Source: Clostridium sp. DSM 17811
GTDB taxonomy: Bacteria > Bacillota > Clostridia > Clostridiales > Clostridiaceae
Reading direction: 5' to 3'
Assembly (NCBI RefSeq): GCF_018861905.1
Contig: NZ_JAHLDU010000005.1
Span: 124,001 to 188,000, forward strand
DNA: 64,000 nt
Shown here piece by piece: positions 50,591-60,197 of this stretch. Under the pieces are notes generated by a model. It ran no database searches. It was not told the origin of the DNA and saw nothing but the letters and a program-made list of their open reading frames with translations. Made by a program: the position numbers and the translations under genes. Numbering within the stretch: the stretch's first letter is position 1; every line of letters starts with the position of its first letter.

Positions 50591-52975
50591 GTGGAAGAAC
50601 AAAGTAGAAAATGGAAATCAAAATTCATATGGCGAGACCATGGCAAAAAAAGAAATTTTAATGCAGAAAATGAAGTTGTATATTTTCGTAAAGTATTTGA
50701 AATTGAAGATATTGGATGCCGATTTTTAGCTCATATTTCAGCAGATAGCAGATATCGAATGTATTTAAATGGTGAGCCTGTAGCAGTGGGACCTTGTAAA
50801 GGAAATGGCTTTTCTTTTTATTACGAAACAGTTGATTTATCAGACAGATTACGGGTTGGCAAAAATATTATTGCAGTCAAAGTTTTACATCATCCACCAA
50901 TAGGAGAAAATATTTCTGTATGGCGTTCACCTTTGGGTATGCTTGTTTTTGATGGGGAATTGACTGATAGTAACGGAACTAAATTAGAAAATATAGTTTC
51001 AGATGATTCTTGGGTTTGCCTAAAGGATGAGTCTATTCGCTTTGTGGAAGGTAGATACAATACTATGTTTTTGGGAGGGGCTGAAAGAGTAGAAGGAGAA
51101 TCTTGTAACTTTGAGTGGGAGAAACTGGAGTATGATGATAATCACTGGGAGAGATGTATTTGCTATGATTCTTTAGATATTTCAACGGGGGTTTTGAATA
51201 CTTGGCAGCTAACTAAAAGAACCATTCCAATGCTTTATGAAGAGCGTAAAGAATTTGTTGGAATAAAGTACGTGAATGATGAAGAAATTAAAAAAGCGGA
51301 TATATTAGAAAAGTTTTCTTCAACTAATAAGGGATGTTTAAAACTTGATTCGGGAAAGCGTTTTATAGTAGAAATTGATGCAGGGATACTAACAACTGGA
51401 TATATAAAGATTAGGCTAAGTGGTGGTAAGGATAGTAAAATTAAAATTCTTTGCGCTGAATGTTATGAAAATGAACCAATTGAAATACCTTGGACAAGGG
51501 ACCGAGGGGTTAGAGATGATGAGAAGAAAGGCAAATTATATGGCGATATTGATATTTATAAGGTTTCAGGCAGAGGTAATAAAGATGAAAACATATTTGA
51601 AAGCTATGAGCCCTTTTGGTTTAGAACCTTTCGATTTATTAGAATAGAAATTACTGTGGGTGAAAGCCCTCTATATATTCATAGTTTTAATTATAGAGAG
51701 ACAGGATATCCCCTCGAAGTAAAGGCAGAGTTTCAATGTTCAGATGTTTCCTTACACAAACTTTGGGATATAAGCATTAACACATTGAGACGCTGCATGC
51801 ATGAGACTTATGAAGATTGTCCTTATTACGAACAGTTTCAGTATACTATGGACACGTACCTTCAGACACTTTTTACTTATCATGTCAGTGGAGATGATAG
51901 GTTAGCAAGAAAAGCTATTTATGATTTTCATAGTTCATTATTACCGCAAGGTTTGTTACAAAGCCGGTATCCTTCAATTGAACCTCAAATTATACCTGCA
52001 TTTAATTTTTATTGGATTCTAATGTTGCATGATCATTATAGCTATTTTAGAGATAGTAAATTGGTGAAAAGGTACCGTGCAACCATGGATACAGTGCTTG
52101 AATGGTTTGATAGACGTTTAAATGAGGAAGGGTTGGTGGATAATATCCCAGATCAGTATTGGAAGTTTGTTGACTGGGTTCCAGAGTGGAGAAGTAGTAG
52201 AGGAGTTCCACAAGCTGCAAAAACAGGATCTTTGACAGTGTACAGCCTTATGTATGCGGTATCTTTACAAAAGGCTGCAGAATTAAACATAGTTGTAGGT
52301 AGAAAAGGAATAGCACAGGAGTATTTAGAAAGAGCCACAAAAGTTAACCATGCTGTTATAAAAAATTGTTGGTCAGAAGAGAATAAAATGTTCAGAGATG
52401 GACCTGCTGTAGAATTATACAGTCAACATGCTCAGATTTGGGCTGTGTTATCGGGTGCAATTGAAGGAAAAAAGGCCTCAAATCTTATGGAAGTTGCAAC
52501 TAAAATCAAAACTATTGCACAAGTTTCATATGCTATGTCTTATTTTCTTTTTAGAGCACTTTCGAAAACTGGACTTTATGATAAATCCTTTGAATTGTGG
52601 GATGCTTGGAGGGAAATGACGAACTTAAATGTTACAACATGGAATGAAGACCCTGTAACACAGCGTAGTGAATGTCATGCTTGGGGGGCAGTGCATCTAT
52701 ATGAATTCTGTGCAGAGATTCTAGGAGTAAAACCAAGCGAGGGTAATGCTGACAGTGTCACTATTGATCCGAAACTAGGCCCGCTTACCTGGGCTAAAGG
52801 AAAAGTTGTAACAAGGCTAGGAGAAATTGGTGTAAGCTGGAAACTGCTAAATGGGAATTTTAATATTGGTATTTATAATCCTAATAAAGCCAATATAGAT
52901 ATGTACTTACCTGATGGAACAATTATAAAGAATTTATGTGACAAAGTAATACAACTAAAGTCTAAACTAAACTAA
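50591..52975 (+). CDS. Alpha-L-rhamnosidase-like (GH78) glycoside hydrolase
   Basis: GTG at 50591 has a perfect AGGAGG six nt upstream. An in-frame ATG at 50549 lies inside the terminator stem and is rejected (794 aa). The N-terminal beta-sandwich includes FRKVFEIEDIGCRFLAHISADSRYRMYLNG, as in GH78. The catalytic (alpha/alpha)6 barrel shows YEDCPYYEQFQYTMDTYLQTL, corresponding to the DCPxRDERxGWxGD acid region, and WKFVDWVPEW. No signal peptide, so it acts on imported sugars. The region NERLGW of classic rhamnosidases is altered, so substrate may differ from rhamnosides. Confidence 0.85.
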   Translation: MEEQSRKWKSKFIWRDHGKKRNFNAENEVVYFRKVFEIEDIGCRFLAHISADSRYRMYLNGEPVAVGPCKGNGFSFYYETVDLSDRLRVGKNIIAVKVLHHPPIGENISVWRSPLGMLVFDGELTDSNGTKLENIVSDDSWVCLKDESIRFVEGRYNTMFLGGAERVEGESCNFEWEKLEYDDNHWERCICYDSLDISTGVLNTWQLTKRTIPMLYEERKEFVGIKYVNDEEIKKADILEKFSSTNKGCLKLDSGKRFIVEIDAGILTTGYIKIRLSGGKDSKIKILCAECYENEPIEIPWTRDRGVRDDEKKGKLYGDIDIYKVSGRGNKDENIFESYEPFWFRTFRFIRIEITVGESPLYIHSFNYRETGYPLEVKAEFQCSDVSLHKLWDISINTLRRCMHETYEDCPYYEQFQYTMDTYLQTLFTYHVSGDDRLARKAIYDFHSSLLPQGLLQSRYPSIEPQIIPAFNFYWILMLHDHYSYFRDSKLVKRYRATMDTVLEWFDRRLNEEGLVDNIPDQYWKFVDWVPEWRSSRGVPQAAKTGSLTVYSLMYAVSLQKAAELNIVVGRKGIAQEYLERATKVNHAVIKNCWSEENKMFRDGPAVELYSQHAQIWAVLSGAIEGKKASNLMEVATKIKTIAQVSYAMSYFLFRALSKTGLYDKSFELWDAWREMTNLNVTTWNEDPVTQRSECHAWGAVHLYEFCAEILGVKPSEGNADSVTIDPKLGPLTWAKGKVVTRLGEIGVSWKLLNGNFNIGIYNPNKANIDMYLPDGTIIKNLCDKVIQLKSKLN

Positions 52976-53094
52976 TTCAATAGATAACATGCTGAATGTA
53001 ATATAAGGAAAAAAAGTATTACTATATATAATCTTTCAATAGAATTACACAGTATAAATTTATCAAAAAAACTATACGTAAAGAGGTGTCATTA

Positions 53095-55269
53095 ATGAAT
53101 TATATATATCAAAATCCTTCACTTACACCAATGGAAAGAACATTAAACCTACTTTCACTTATGACTTTGGAAGAAAAAGTTGGACAGATGATGCAAATAA
53201 GTTATAGCATGGTGAATCCAACTGAAGCGGAAGAGTGGGTCAGCAAAAAATTCTCAGGCTCTTTCCTTCACGTTCTAGGAGATAATGCAGATCATCTTCA
53301 AGAATTAGCATTATCTACAAGACTTGGAATTCCGCTTATATTTGGTATAGATGCTATACATGGTCATGGACTTCTTAATGGGGCAACAATATTTCCTTCA
53401 CAACTTGCTATGTCATGTAGCTTTAATACAGACCTTATAGAAAAAGCTGGGCGCGTAACGGCTAAAGAAGTTGCTGCTGATGGCTTACATTGGACGTTTT
53501 CTCCTGTACTTTGCATTGGACGCGATGCAAGATGGGGACGTATTGATGAGACATTTGGAGAAGATCCTTATCTTATAGGGATATTAGCTTCTGCAATAAT
53601 CAAAGGATATCAAGGTGAGAATTTATCTGATCCAAATAGTATATTGGCTTGTGCTAAACACTATTTAGCTTATGGTGAAAGTACAGGTGCTAAAGATGCT
53701 TACGACACTGAAGTTACGGTAAGAAAAATACGAGAAGTTTTTTTGCCACCATTTAAGAAGGCAGTTGAAGTTGGTTGTGCTACCTTCATGACGGGATATC
53801 AATCTATAGATGGAACACCTATGGCAGCCAATAAAAAAATGCTAAAAGGCATATTAAAAGATGAACTTGGATTTGAAGGATTTGTAGTTACAGATTGGAA
53901 TAATACAGGGAGCCTTGTGAGTAATCAAAAAGTATCTCCTGACATTTTCGATGCGTCTAAGAAAACTATCGAAAGCGGAAATGATATGATTATGAATACT
54001 AATGATTTTTATGACGCTACTTTGGAGCAAGTTAAAAAAGGTGAAATTTCTGAATCACTTATTGATGAAGCCGTTAAGAGAATACTAAATATTAAGTTTT
54101 CAATGGGACTCTTTGATGGTAAGAAAAGACGTGGTTATGTTTCTAAAGACGTTATTAATTGCGTTGAACATCAAGAAGCTAATATTCAGCTCACAAGAGA
54201 ATCTATGGTATTGTTAGAAAACAAAAATAACACATTACCACTTAAAAATATTAAAAAAATCGCTGTAATAGGTCCTAATGCAGATGATATACAAGCTCAG
54301 TTCGGGGATTGGACATTTTTCAGCCATCCGAATCCTAGCCCCGATGCTATACCTAATTTTGAGTATTATACCATGTTAAGAGGGATCCAAGAATTGGCTT
54401 CATCTAAAGAGGTAGAAGTTAGCTATCATAAAGGCTGCGATATTATGAATAAAGAAGACATAGATATAGATGGTGCTATTAACTCATGCAAGGATGCGGA
54501 TGTAATAATTGCTGTGGTGGGAGACTGCCTTGCACTAAACGGTGAGTTTAAAGATAGAGCTACTCTTGATTTATCTGGATCTCAACAGAAGCTTTTGGAA
54601 GAATTAAAAAAATTAAATAAACCTTTGGTTGTTGTACTAGTTAATGGCAAACCCCTATCAATTCAATGGATAACGCAAAATGCAGATGCAGTCATAGAAA
54701 CTTTTAATTCTGGAACCTTAGGTGGAAAAGCATTGGCGCAAATTCTGTTTGGAGAATTTAATCCTTGTGGAAAACTTACTATCTCATTCCCATATCATAG
54801 TGGGCAAACGCCTGTATATTATAATCATTTGCCAGGTTGGCATAGTCCTAAATATGCAGATATGCCTGTAGCAGAACCTTTATATAGTTTTGGTTATGGA
54901 CTGTCTTACACTAATTATGAGTATTCTAATCTCAAGCTTTCTAAGGCAATATGTTCAAAAGAGGATACTATAACAGTAAGTGTTGATGTCACTAATGTGG
55001 GTGAGTCTGATGGTACAGAAATTGTACAGTTATACATTAACGACATTGTAAGTTCTGTTATGACTCCTGTAAAAGAATTAAAAGGCTTCAAAAGAGTATT
55101 TATAAAAGCTGGAGAGACAAACACCGTAAATATTAATTTAGCCATTTCAGATCTTATTATTGTAAATGCTGATGAAGAATATGTAGTTGAGCCAGGAGAG
55201 TTTGAAATTATGGTAGGTTCAGACTCAAGAGATCAAAGTCTGATTAAAGAAATTCTTACAGTAAAATAG
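53095..55269 (+). CDS. Family 3 beta-glucosidase
   Basis: ATG at 53095 has AAGAGG 8 nt upstream; an in-frame GTG at 53086 overlaps that site (724 aa). GH3 domain features: LTLEEKVGQMMQISY, IDAIHGHGLLNGATIFPSQLAMSCSF, ACAKHYLAYGESTGAKDAYD (the KH motif), and GFEGFVVTDWNNTG with nucleophile Asp. A second alpha/beta domain and C-terminal fibronectin-like domain (VTNVGESDGTEIVQLYI) complete the enzyme. No signal peptide, so it cleaves imported beta-glucosides in the cytoplasm. Last gene of the carbohydrate locus. Confidence 0.95.
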   Translation: MNYIYQNPSLTPMERTLNLLSLMTLEEKVGQMMQISYSMVNPTEAEEWVSKKFSGSFLHVLGDNADHLQELALSTRLGIPLIFGIDAIHGHGLLNGATIFPSQLAMSCSFNTDLIEKAGRVTAKEVAADGLHWTFSPVLCIGRDARWGRIDETFGEDPYLIGILASAIIKGYQGENLSDPNSILACAKHYLAYGESTGAKDAYDTEVTVRKIREVFLPPFKKAVEVGCATFMTGYQSIDGTPMAANKKMLKGILKDELGFEGFVVTDWNNTGSLVSNQKVSPDIFDASKKTIESGNDMIMNTNDFYDATLEQVKKGEISESLIDEAVKRILNIKFSMGLFDGKKRRGYVSKDVINCVEHQEANIQLTRESMVLLENKNNTLPLKNIKKIAVIGPNADDIQAQFGDWTFFSHPNPSPDAIPNFEYYTMLRGIQELASSKEVEVSYHKGCDIMNKEDIDIDGAINSCKDADVIIAVVGDCLALNGEFKDRATLDLSGSQQKLLEELKKLNKPLVVVLVNGKPLSIQWITQNADAVIETFNSGTLGGKALAQILFGEFNPCGKLTISFPYHSGQTPVYYNHLPGWHSPKYADMPVAEPLYSFGYGLSYTNYEYSNLKLSKAICSKEDTITVSVDVTNVGESDGTEIVQLYINDIVSSVMTPVKELKGFKRVFIKAGETNTVNINLAISDLIIVNADEEYVVEPGEFEIMVGSDSRDQSLIKEILTVK

Positions 55270-55315
55270 TTATAAATTATTAATGAACTCAAAAGTTGTG
55301 GATATTATAACTAAT

Positions 55316-55358
55316 AGCAGTGCTAGCCAAAAAAAGTTGGTTAGTTCTGCTTTTTTTA
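55316..55358 (+). terminator. Terminator after the beta-glucosidase gene
   Basis: AGCAGTGCTAGCCAA (55316-55330) pairs with TTGGTTAGTTCTGCT (55337-55351) with two mismatches, followed by TTTTTTT. Confidence 0.88.
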
Positions 55359-55468
55359 TATTTCAAAGAGTACATGTTCAAGAGTTATATTATTGTATAA
55401 TAATAAGTATTGACAAAAAAGTTTTAAGAGTTAATATTAATTCATACCCTAACCAACGAGGTGAATGA

Positions 55469-55570
55469 ATGAAAAAAAGCTGTATATTAGGTAGGATAAA
55501 CGAAATCAACTCTATTTCTAATAAGTTTAAAACCAGAGGCGTTATATATAAAGCAGAATTAGTAGAATAA
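55469..55570 (+). pseudogene. Probable MarR-family N-terminal remnant (33 codons)
   Basis: GAGGTG precedes the ATG and the frame reads MKKSCILGRINEINSISNKF, then KTRGVIYKAELVE and TAA. The pattern ILGRIN..SNKF resembles the first helix of MarR regulators, but the DNA-binding domain is absent. It is upstream of a DsbA gene. It may instead be a genuine small peptide. Confidence 0.4.
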
Positions 55571-55597
55571 TTAAATATGGAAATGGGAGGAATAATA

Positions 55598-56239
55598 ATG
55601 AAAATAGAAGTGTGGTCCGATTTTGTGTGTCCGTTTTGTTATATAGGTAAAAGGAGATTAGAAATTGCTTTAAAAAAATTTGAATATAAGGATGAGGTTG
55701 AATTAGTTTTTAAAAGTTTTGAGCTTGATCCGTCATCTAAAAAGAAATTTTATGGAAATATTCATGAGATTATAGCAAAAAAATATGGCATACCGGTAGA
55801 ACAAGCTAAAGCATCAAATAACCAAATAGCTGCAGAGGCTAAGGCTATAGGTCTTAACTATAATTTTGATGATTTAATTCCAACGAATACTTTTGATGCT
55901 CACAGGGTAGCACATTATGCAAAAACACAAGGTAAGATGAATGAGTTATCAGAAAGAATTTTAAAGGCATATTTTGTAGATTCTTTAAATATATCTGATA
56001 ATAAAGTATTAGCTAGTCTTGCTTACGAGGTCGGTCTTAATAGCGAAAAAGTATTAAGTATTTTGGAATCAGATCAGTATAGTAACGAAGTAAGAAAAGA
56101 TGAAGAAACAGCTTCAGGGCTTGGAATAAGTGGTGTTCCATACTTTGTAATTAATAATAAATATACGGTATCTGGAGCACAACAACCTGAAATATTTTTA
56201 GAGGCACTTGAGAAAGCAAGAGAAGACGAATATAAGTAA
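55598..56239 (+). CDS. DsbA-family oxidoreductase (FrnE-like)
   Basis: ATG at 55598 follows GGGAGG and begins MKIEVWSDFVCPFCYIGKRR, the standard FrnE start (213 aa); earlier ATG 55577 is out of position for that site. CPFC is the redox centre and GVPYFVINNKYTVSGAQ the cis-Pro loop. These proteins sit in the cytoplasm and act as 2-hydroxychromene-2-carboxylate isomerase-like or thiol oxidoreductases. It is distinct from the DsbA-family protein at 20768 (CGWC). Confidence 0.92.
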   Translation: MKIEVWSDFVCPFCYIGKRRLEIALKKFEYKDEVELVFKSFELDPSSKKKFYGNIHEIIAKKYGIPVEQAKASNNQIAAEAKAIGLNYNFDDLIPTNTFDAHRVAHYAKTQGKMNELSERILKAYFVDSLNISDNKVLASLAYEVGLNSEKVLSILESDQYSNEVRKDEETASGLGISGVPYFVINNKYTVSGAQQPEIFLEALEKAREDEYK

Positions 56240-56292
56240 TATTGTAGCTACGCAGGAGATGATTTGGTTATTTTTAAGGGGGGTAAGTATCA

Positions 56293-56745
56293 ATGGATAA
56301 AAAATTATTAAAGCTTTATTCACTTGAAGAAGCTAAAAAAGAGCTATTAAATATTTCTAAATCAAATAGAGTAGAAGCGCCAATATGGTCTTTATATAAG
56401 ATTTTAGTACATTGTAGTCAAACAATTGAATATTCTATGGAAGGATATCCTAAACTAAAACCTAAGTTTATTCAAATTACTGTAGGCAAAATAGCCATTA
56501 AAAAATTTTTAAAGCAAGGATTTATGAAACATAGTTTAACTGCACCAGTTCCAGATGCTCCAGTAATACCTAATGAAGGGGATGCGGTAGAAGCAATGCA
56601 AAAATTAATTTCTTCCATAGACAAATTTTTGGGGTATAAATCTGATTTATATCCACACCTTTTGTTTGGAAAATTAACAAAGATTAATTATGATAAGTAT
56701 TTTGCAATGCATATCGCAGATCATTTATCAGAATTGAATTATTAA
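56293..56745 (+). CDS. DUF1569 domain-containing protein
   Basis: This 150-residue protein has the DUF1569 four-helix (DinB-like) pattern: WSLYKILVHCSQTIEYSMEGYP, LKQGFMKHSLTAPVPDAP, YPHLLFGKLTKINYDKYFAMHIADHLSEL. The paired histidines (VHCSQ, MHIADH) could form the metal site of DinB-type proteins. GGGGGG lies before the ATG. Function is unknown. It is 53 nt after the FrnE gene. Confidence 0.75.
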   Translation: MDKKLLKLYSLEEAKKELLNISKSNRVEAPIWSLYKILVHCSQTIEYSMEGYPKLKPKFIQITVGKIAIKKFLKQGFMKHSLTAPVPDAPVIPNEGDAVEAMQKLISSIDKFLGYKSDLYPHLLFGKLTKINYDKYFAMHIADHLSELNY

Positions 56746-56826
56746 TAAATAAATTGCGATTTAAATTTTTATGAAACTATAAGTTTGATAACATAAAATT
56801 AGCTTTATAAAGGAGAAAATATAGTT

Positions 56827-57192
56827 ATGGTTGCATCAAAAATTTTAATAGGATTAATAGCTTTTGAACATTTATGCATAATGTGGATTGAGATGTTTGC
56901 ATGGACTACATTGGGTAAAAAAGTATTTAAAGTTTTACCAGAGGACTTATTTCCTAAAACTAAAGTCATGGCAGCAAATCAAGGGTTATACAATGGGTTT
57001 TTATCTGCAGGCTTAATATGGTCTTTATTTATTAAAGACTATATGTGGTCAAATAATGTGGCTATATTCTTTTTGTGTTGTGTAATAATGGCGGGTATAT
57101 ATGGAGCAATTACTGTAACAAAGAGCGTATTTTTCAAACAATCACTTCCAGCAATAATAGTTATGGCAGTATTTTTTCTAAAAGTATTATAA
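56827..57192 (+). CDS. DUF1304 small membrane protein
   Basis: This 121-residue protein has four hydrophobic segments. The start VASKILIGLIAFEHLCIMWIEMFAW and KVMAANQGLYNGFLSAGLIWSL match DUF1304 (the N-G-Y-N-G-F-L-A type motif). It is an integral membrane protein of unknown role. AAAGGAG precedes the ATG. No close operon partner. Confidence 0.85.
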   Translation: MVASKILIGLIAFEHLCIMWIEMFAWTTLGKKVFKVLPEDLFPKTKVMAANQGLYNGFLSAGLIWSLFIKDYMWSNNVAIFFLCCVIMAGIYGAITVTKSVFFKQSLPAIIVMAVFFLKVL

Positions 57193-57197
57193 AATTC

Positions 57198-57206
57198 TGA
57201 TATAAT
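57198..57206 (+). promoter_or_regulatory. Extended -10 promoter of dus
   Basis: TGATATAAT at 57198-57206, 31 nt before the dus start codon, is an extended -10 element. No convincing -35 is seen. Confidence 0.5.
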
Positions 57207-57237
57207 GTTTTTAGAATAGTTATAAAGGAGTTATTAA

Positions 57238-58203
57238 ATGAAGTATTATTTAGCACCAATGGAAGGAATTACGGGATACGTATATAGAAATTCTTATAAA
57301 AAATTTTTTAATAATATTGATAAATACTTTACACCTTTTATTGTTACAAATAAAAGTAGAAGTCTTAAGTCTAAAGAATTAAGAGATGTTTTACCTGAAA
57401 ATAATAAAGGAATGAATGTAGTTCCACAAATACTTACTAACGATTCAGAAGGTTTTATTATTACTTCTAGAAAATTACAACAATTAGGGTATAACGAGGT
57501 TAATTTAAATTTAGGCTGTCCTGCTGGAACGGTTGTTTCAAAAAATAAGGGCTCAGGATTTCTAGCCAAAAGAGAAGAACTCGATATGTTTTTAGGTGAA
57601 ATATTTAAAATAGATGATATGAAAATTTCTATAAAAACTAGAATAGGAAAAGATAATCCAGAAGAGTTTTATGAGCTAATAAAAATTTACAATAAATATC
57701 CTTTAGAAGAATTAATTATCCATCCGAGAATACAGAAAGATTTTTATGGGAATAAACCTAATTTAGAGGTATTTAAAGATGCATTATCTTTAAGCATAAA
57801 TCCAGTATGTTATAATGGGGATATTTTCACTAGTGATGATCATAATAAATTAATGAAAACTTTTCCAGAAGTAAAAACAGTAATGCTAGGAAGAGGAATA
57901 ATAGCCAATCCAAGGTTGATGAATGAGATTAAAAATAATGCTAATATAGATAAAAAAATATTAAAAGATTTTCATGATGAAATTTTAAATAAATATATAG
58001 AAGTATTTGATGAAGATAGAAATGCAATATTTAGAATGAAAGAATTATGGGGATATATGATTTACATGTTTTCAAATAATAAAAAATATGCTAAAAAAAT
58101 AAAGAAGTCACAAAACTTAAGTGAATACAATGAAGCTGTCTTAAGTTTATTTACTGAGCAGGAGATCATAGAAGGGGCTGGATTATTTAATAATAAATAT
58201 TAA
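57238..58203 (+). CDS. tRNA-dihydrouridine synthase
   Basis: This 321-residue flavoenzyme starts MKYYLAPMEGITGYVYRNSY and has NLNLGCPAGTVVSKNKGSGFL with the catalytic Cys in GCP, KISIKTRIG, LIIHPRIQKDFYG and MLGRGIIANPRLM for FMN binding. It reduces uridine in tRNA D-loops. This short form without C-terminal RNA-binding extension resembles the clostridial Dus subgroup. AAAGGAG precedes the ATG. Confidence 0.93.
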   Translation: MKYYLAPMEGITGYVYRNSYKKFFNNIDKYFTPFIVTNKSRSLKSKELRDVLPENNKGMNVVPQILTNDSEGFIITSRKLQQLGYNEVNLNLGCPAGTVVSKNKGSGFLAKREELDMFLGEIFKIDDMKISIKTRIGKDNPEEFYELIKIYNKYPLEELIIHPRIQKDFYGNKPNLEVFKDALSLSINPVCYNGDIFTSDDHNKLMKTFPEVKTVMLGRGIIANPRLMNEIKNNANIDKKILKDFHDEILNKYIEVFDEDRNAIFRMKELWGYMIYMFSNNKKYAKKIKKSQNLSEYNEAVLSLFTEQEIIEGAGLFNNKY

Positions 58204-58262
58204 ATAAGTATGATTAAGAAGAGCAAGAGAAGATAACTATCTTTTGTTTTTGCGAGGAAAGA

Positions 58263-58271
58263 TGATATAAT
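58263..58271 (+). promoter_or_regulatory. Extended -10 promoter of the Bce-type module
   Basis: TGATATAAT at 58263-58271, about 60 bp before the response regulator, with TTGTTT near 58244 as weak -35. Confidence 0.5.
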
Positions 58272-58330
58272 ATCAACATCTAAGAATAAAATTGTCTAAT
58301 AGATAAATTAGGGTGGGTTAGGGCGTCGAA

Positions 58331-59014
58331 ATGATTAATACATATAAATTATTGATAATTGAAGATGATAAAAACATGTGTGAAGTGTTAAGTAATATTC
58401 TAAGCAAATGGGGATTTGAAGTAATTGTATGTGAAGATTTTGAAAAAATAATAGAGTGCTTTAAAGAATGTGAACCTAAGGTTGTTCTTATGGATATTAA
58501 TCTTCCAATTTGTGACGGATTTTATTGGTGTAAAAATATAAGAAAAACATCTAAAATACCAATTATATTTGTATCTTCAAGGGATAGTAATATGGATATA
58601 GTAATGGCAATTAACAATGGTGGAGATGATTATATACAAAAACCATTTGATTCAAATGTGTTAATTGCAAAAATACAAGCTATTATAAGAAGGACATATG
58701 AGTATAAAAATGAAGAAGCAAGAGTATTAAAATGTGATGATTTATTGTTAAATTTAGATAATACAACCCTTTTATATAATGAAAATTCTTTAGAACTTAC
58801 AAAAAATGAAATGCTCATTTTACAAACTCTTATGGAGAATAGGGGAAAAGGGGTTTCTAGAAGCAAACTAATGAAAAAGCTTTGGGATGACGATATATAT
58901 GTTAATGAGAATACTTTAACAGTAAATATTAATAGATTAAGAAATCGCTTAGAGCAAGTTGGAATAAAAGATTTAATAATAACACAAAAAGGCATTGGAT
59001 ATATAATATTATGA
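58331..59014 (+). CDS. BceR-like response regulator
   Basis: This 227-residue OmpR-family regulator has a receiver (IIEDDKNM, Asp in VVLMDINLPICDG, Lys in DDYIQKPF) and winged helix (LELTKNEMLILQTLMENRGKGVSRSKLMKKLWDDDIYVNENTLTVNINRLR). The NENTLTVNINRLR sequence is characteristic of the BceR/GraR branch that controls peptide-antibiotic ABC transporters. It has only a weak ribosome site. A hairpin separates it from the kinase gene. Confidence 0.9.
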   Translation: MINTYKLLIIEDDKNMCEVLSNILSKWGFEVIVCEDFEKIIECFKECEPKVVLMDINLPICDGFYWCKNIRKTSKIPIIFVSSRDSNMDIVMAINNGGDDYIQKPFDSNVLIAKIQAIIRRTYEYKNEEARVLKCDDLLLNLDNTTLLYNENSLELTKNEMLILQTLMENRGKGVSRSKLMKKLWDDDIYVNENTLTVNINRLRNRLEQVGIKDLIITQKGIGYIIL

Positions 59015-59018
59015 TACT

Positions 59019-59060
59019 AAGTCAACTGTTTGGATAAAAATCCTGAATGGTTGGCTTTTT
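59019..59060 (+). terminator. Attenuator-like hairpin between regulator and kinase genes
   Basis: AGTCAAC (59019-59025) pairs with GTTGGCT (59049-59055) followed by TTTTC. It may lower the kinase:regulator ratio. Confidence 0.55.
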
Positions 59061-59117
59061 CTTAAGAGACAAAAAATATAAGTATTTATATAAAGGATAA
59101 AAAGGGGAAAATAGTAG

Positions 59118-60125
59118 ATGAAGATAATTGATTATATGAAGATTAATAAAGTATGGTTAACAAATAATATAATAATTTTTATAATAACTAATTGTATAGT
59201 ATATAGCAGTAGTACTATAAATAAAACGGTTAAAGATATTGTGTATATGGACGTACTTATTTTATTAATAGCATTTATAACTTTTACCTATGGATATATA
59301 AAAGAAAAAAATAAATACAGTAATATTTTGAAATTCAATGAGGGATTAGCTAATAAAACAAATGATTTTCATTTAAATATTGTTTCAAATATTTTAGAAA
59401 AACAAAGTTTAGAATATCTAAAGAAGGAAGAAAGTTTAAAAAACAATATAAATGATTTTGAAGATTATATTACAAAATGGGTTCATGATATTAAAATTAA
59501 TATTGCTATTGTTGATTTATTATTAGAAGACTTGGAAGAGGATGAATCGCAAAAGATAATATCTGAAATGAAACAAATGGAGTTTAGTGTAAATCAAGTT
59601 CTATATGTTACAAGAGCAAATAATTATAATTTAGATGTGAAAAGTGAGCAAGTAGCAGTAGGAGATGAAATTAGAAAGGCAATAAAAGTGAATGCAATAT
59701 TTTTCATAAACAAAAACATTGAAATAATATTAGATGTTGAAGGTTTTAATATACTAAGTGATAGAAAATGGATTCACTATATCCTTTCTCAAATTATTAA
59801 TAATAGTAGCAAGTACACCAATGAAAATGGACAATTACATGTTTTGAGTAAAGAGGATAGCAAGGCTTATTATTTACATATTAAAGATAATGGAATTGGT
59901 ATTCCAAAGGAAGATATAAATAGAATATTTAATAAAGGATTTACTGGGAAAAATGGAAGAACTAGAACTAAATCAACTGGCATTGGCTTATATTATGCAA
60001 AAAAGATGTGTAATAATTTAAATATAGATTTAAAGGTAGAAAGTAGAGCGGGAGAGTACTCTGAATTTATTTTAAGCTTTTACAAGCTAGCCGATTACTA
60101 TAATGTTACACCAATGTCACATTAG
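59118..60125 (+). CDS. BceS-like intramembrane-sensing histidine kinase
   Basis: This 335-residue kinase has two membrane segments (about 15-32 and 42-61) with almost no extracellular loop, and no HAMP domain. The phosphorylation site is DYITKWVHDIKINIAIVDLL, the typical WVHxIK form of BceS. ATPase boxes: QIINNSSKYT, DNGIGIP, STGIGLYYAKK. Such kinases read their flux from the cognate ABC transporter. It is followed by that transporter at 60198-62871. Confidence 0.92.
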   Translation: MKIIDYMKINKVWLTNNIIIFIITNCIVYSSSTINKTVKDIVYMDVLILLIAFITFTYGYIKEKNKYSNILKFNEGLANKTNDFHLNIVSNILEKQSLEYLKKEESLKNNINDFEDYITKWVHDIKINIAIVDLLLEDLEEDESQKIISEMKQMEFSVNQVLYVTRANNYNLDVKSEQVAVGDEIRKAIKVNAIFFINKNIEIILDVEGFNILSDRKWIHYILSQIINNSSKYTNENGQLHVLSKEDSKAYYLHIKDNGIGIPKEDINRIFNKGFTGKNGRTRTKSTGIGLYYAKKMCNNLNIDLKVESRAGEYSEFILSFYKLADYYNVTPMSH

Positions 60126-60197
60126 AATCTAATTTGTAACCTTGATAGGTGGAGGAGTAATCGGGTATAAATTATACTATAGATACGAGGTGATAAT

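Noticed and set aside
55283-55468. Possible 61-codon gene after the beta-glucosidase.
   Set aside because: It runs through the terminator hairpin, has no ribosome site and shows no protein-like pattern.
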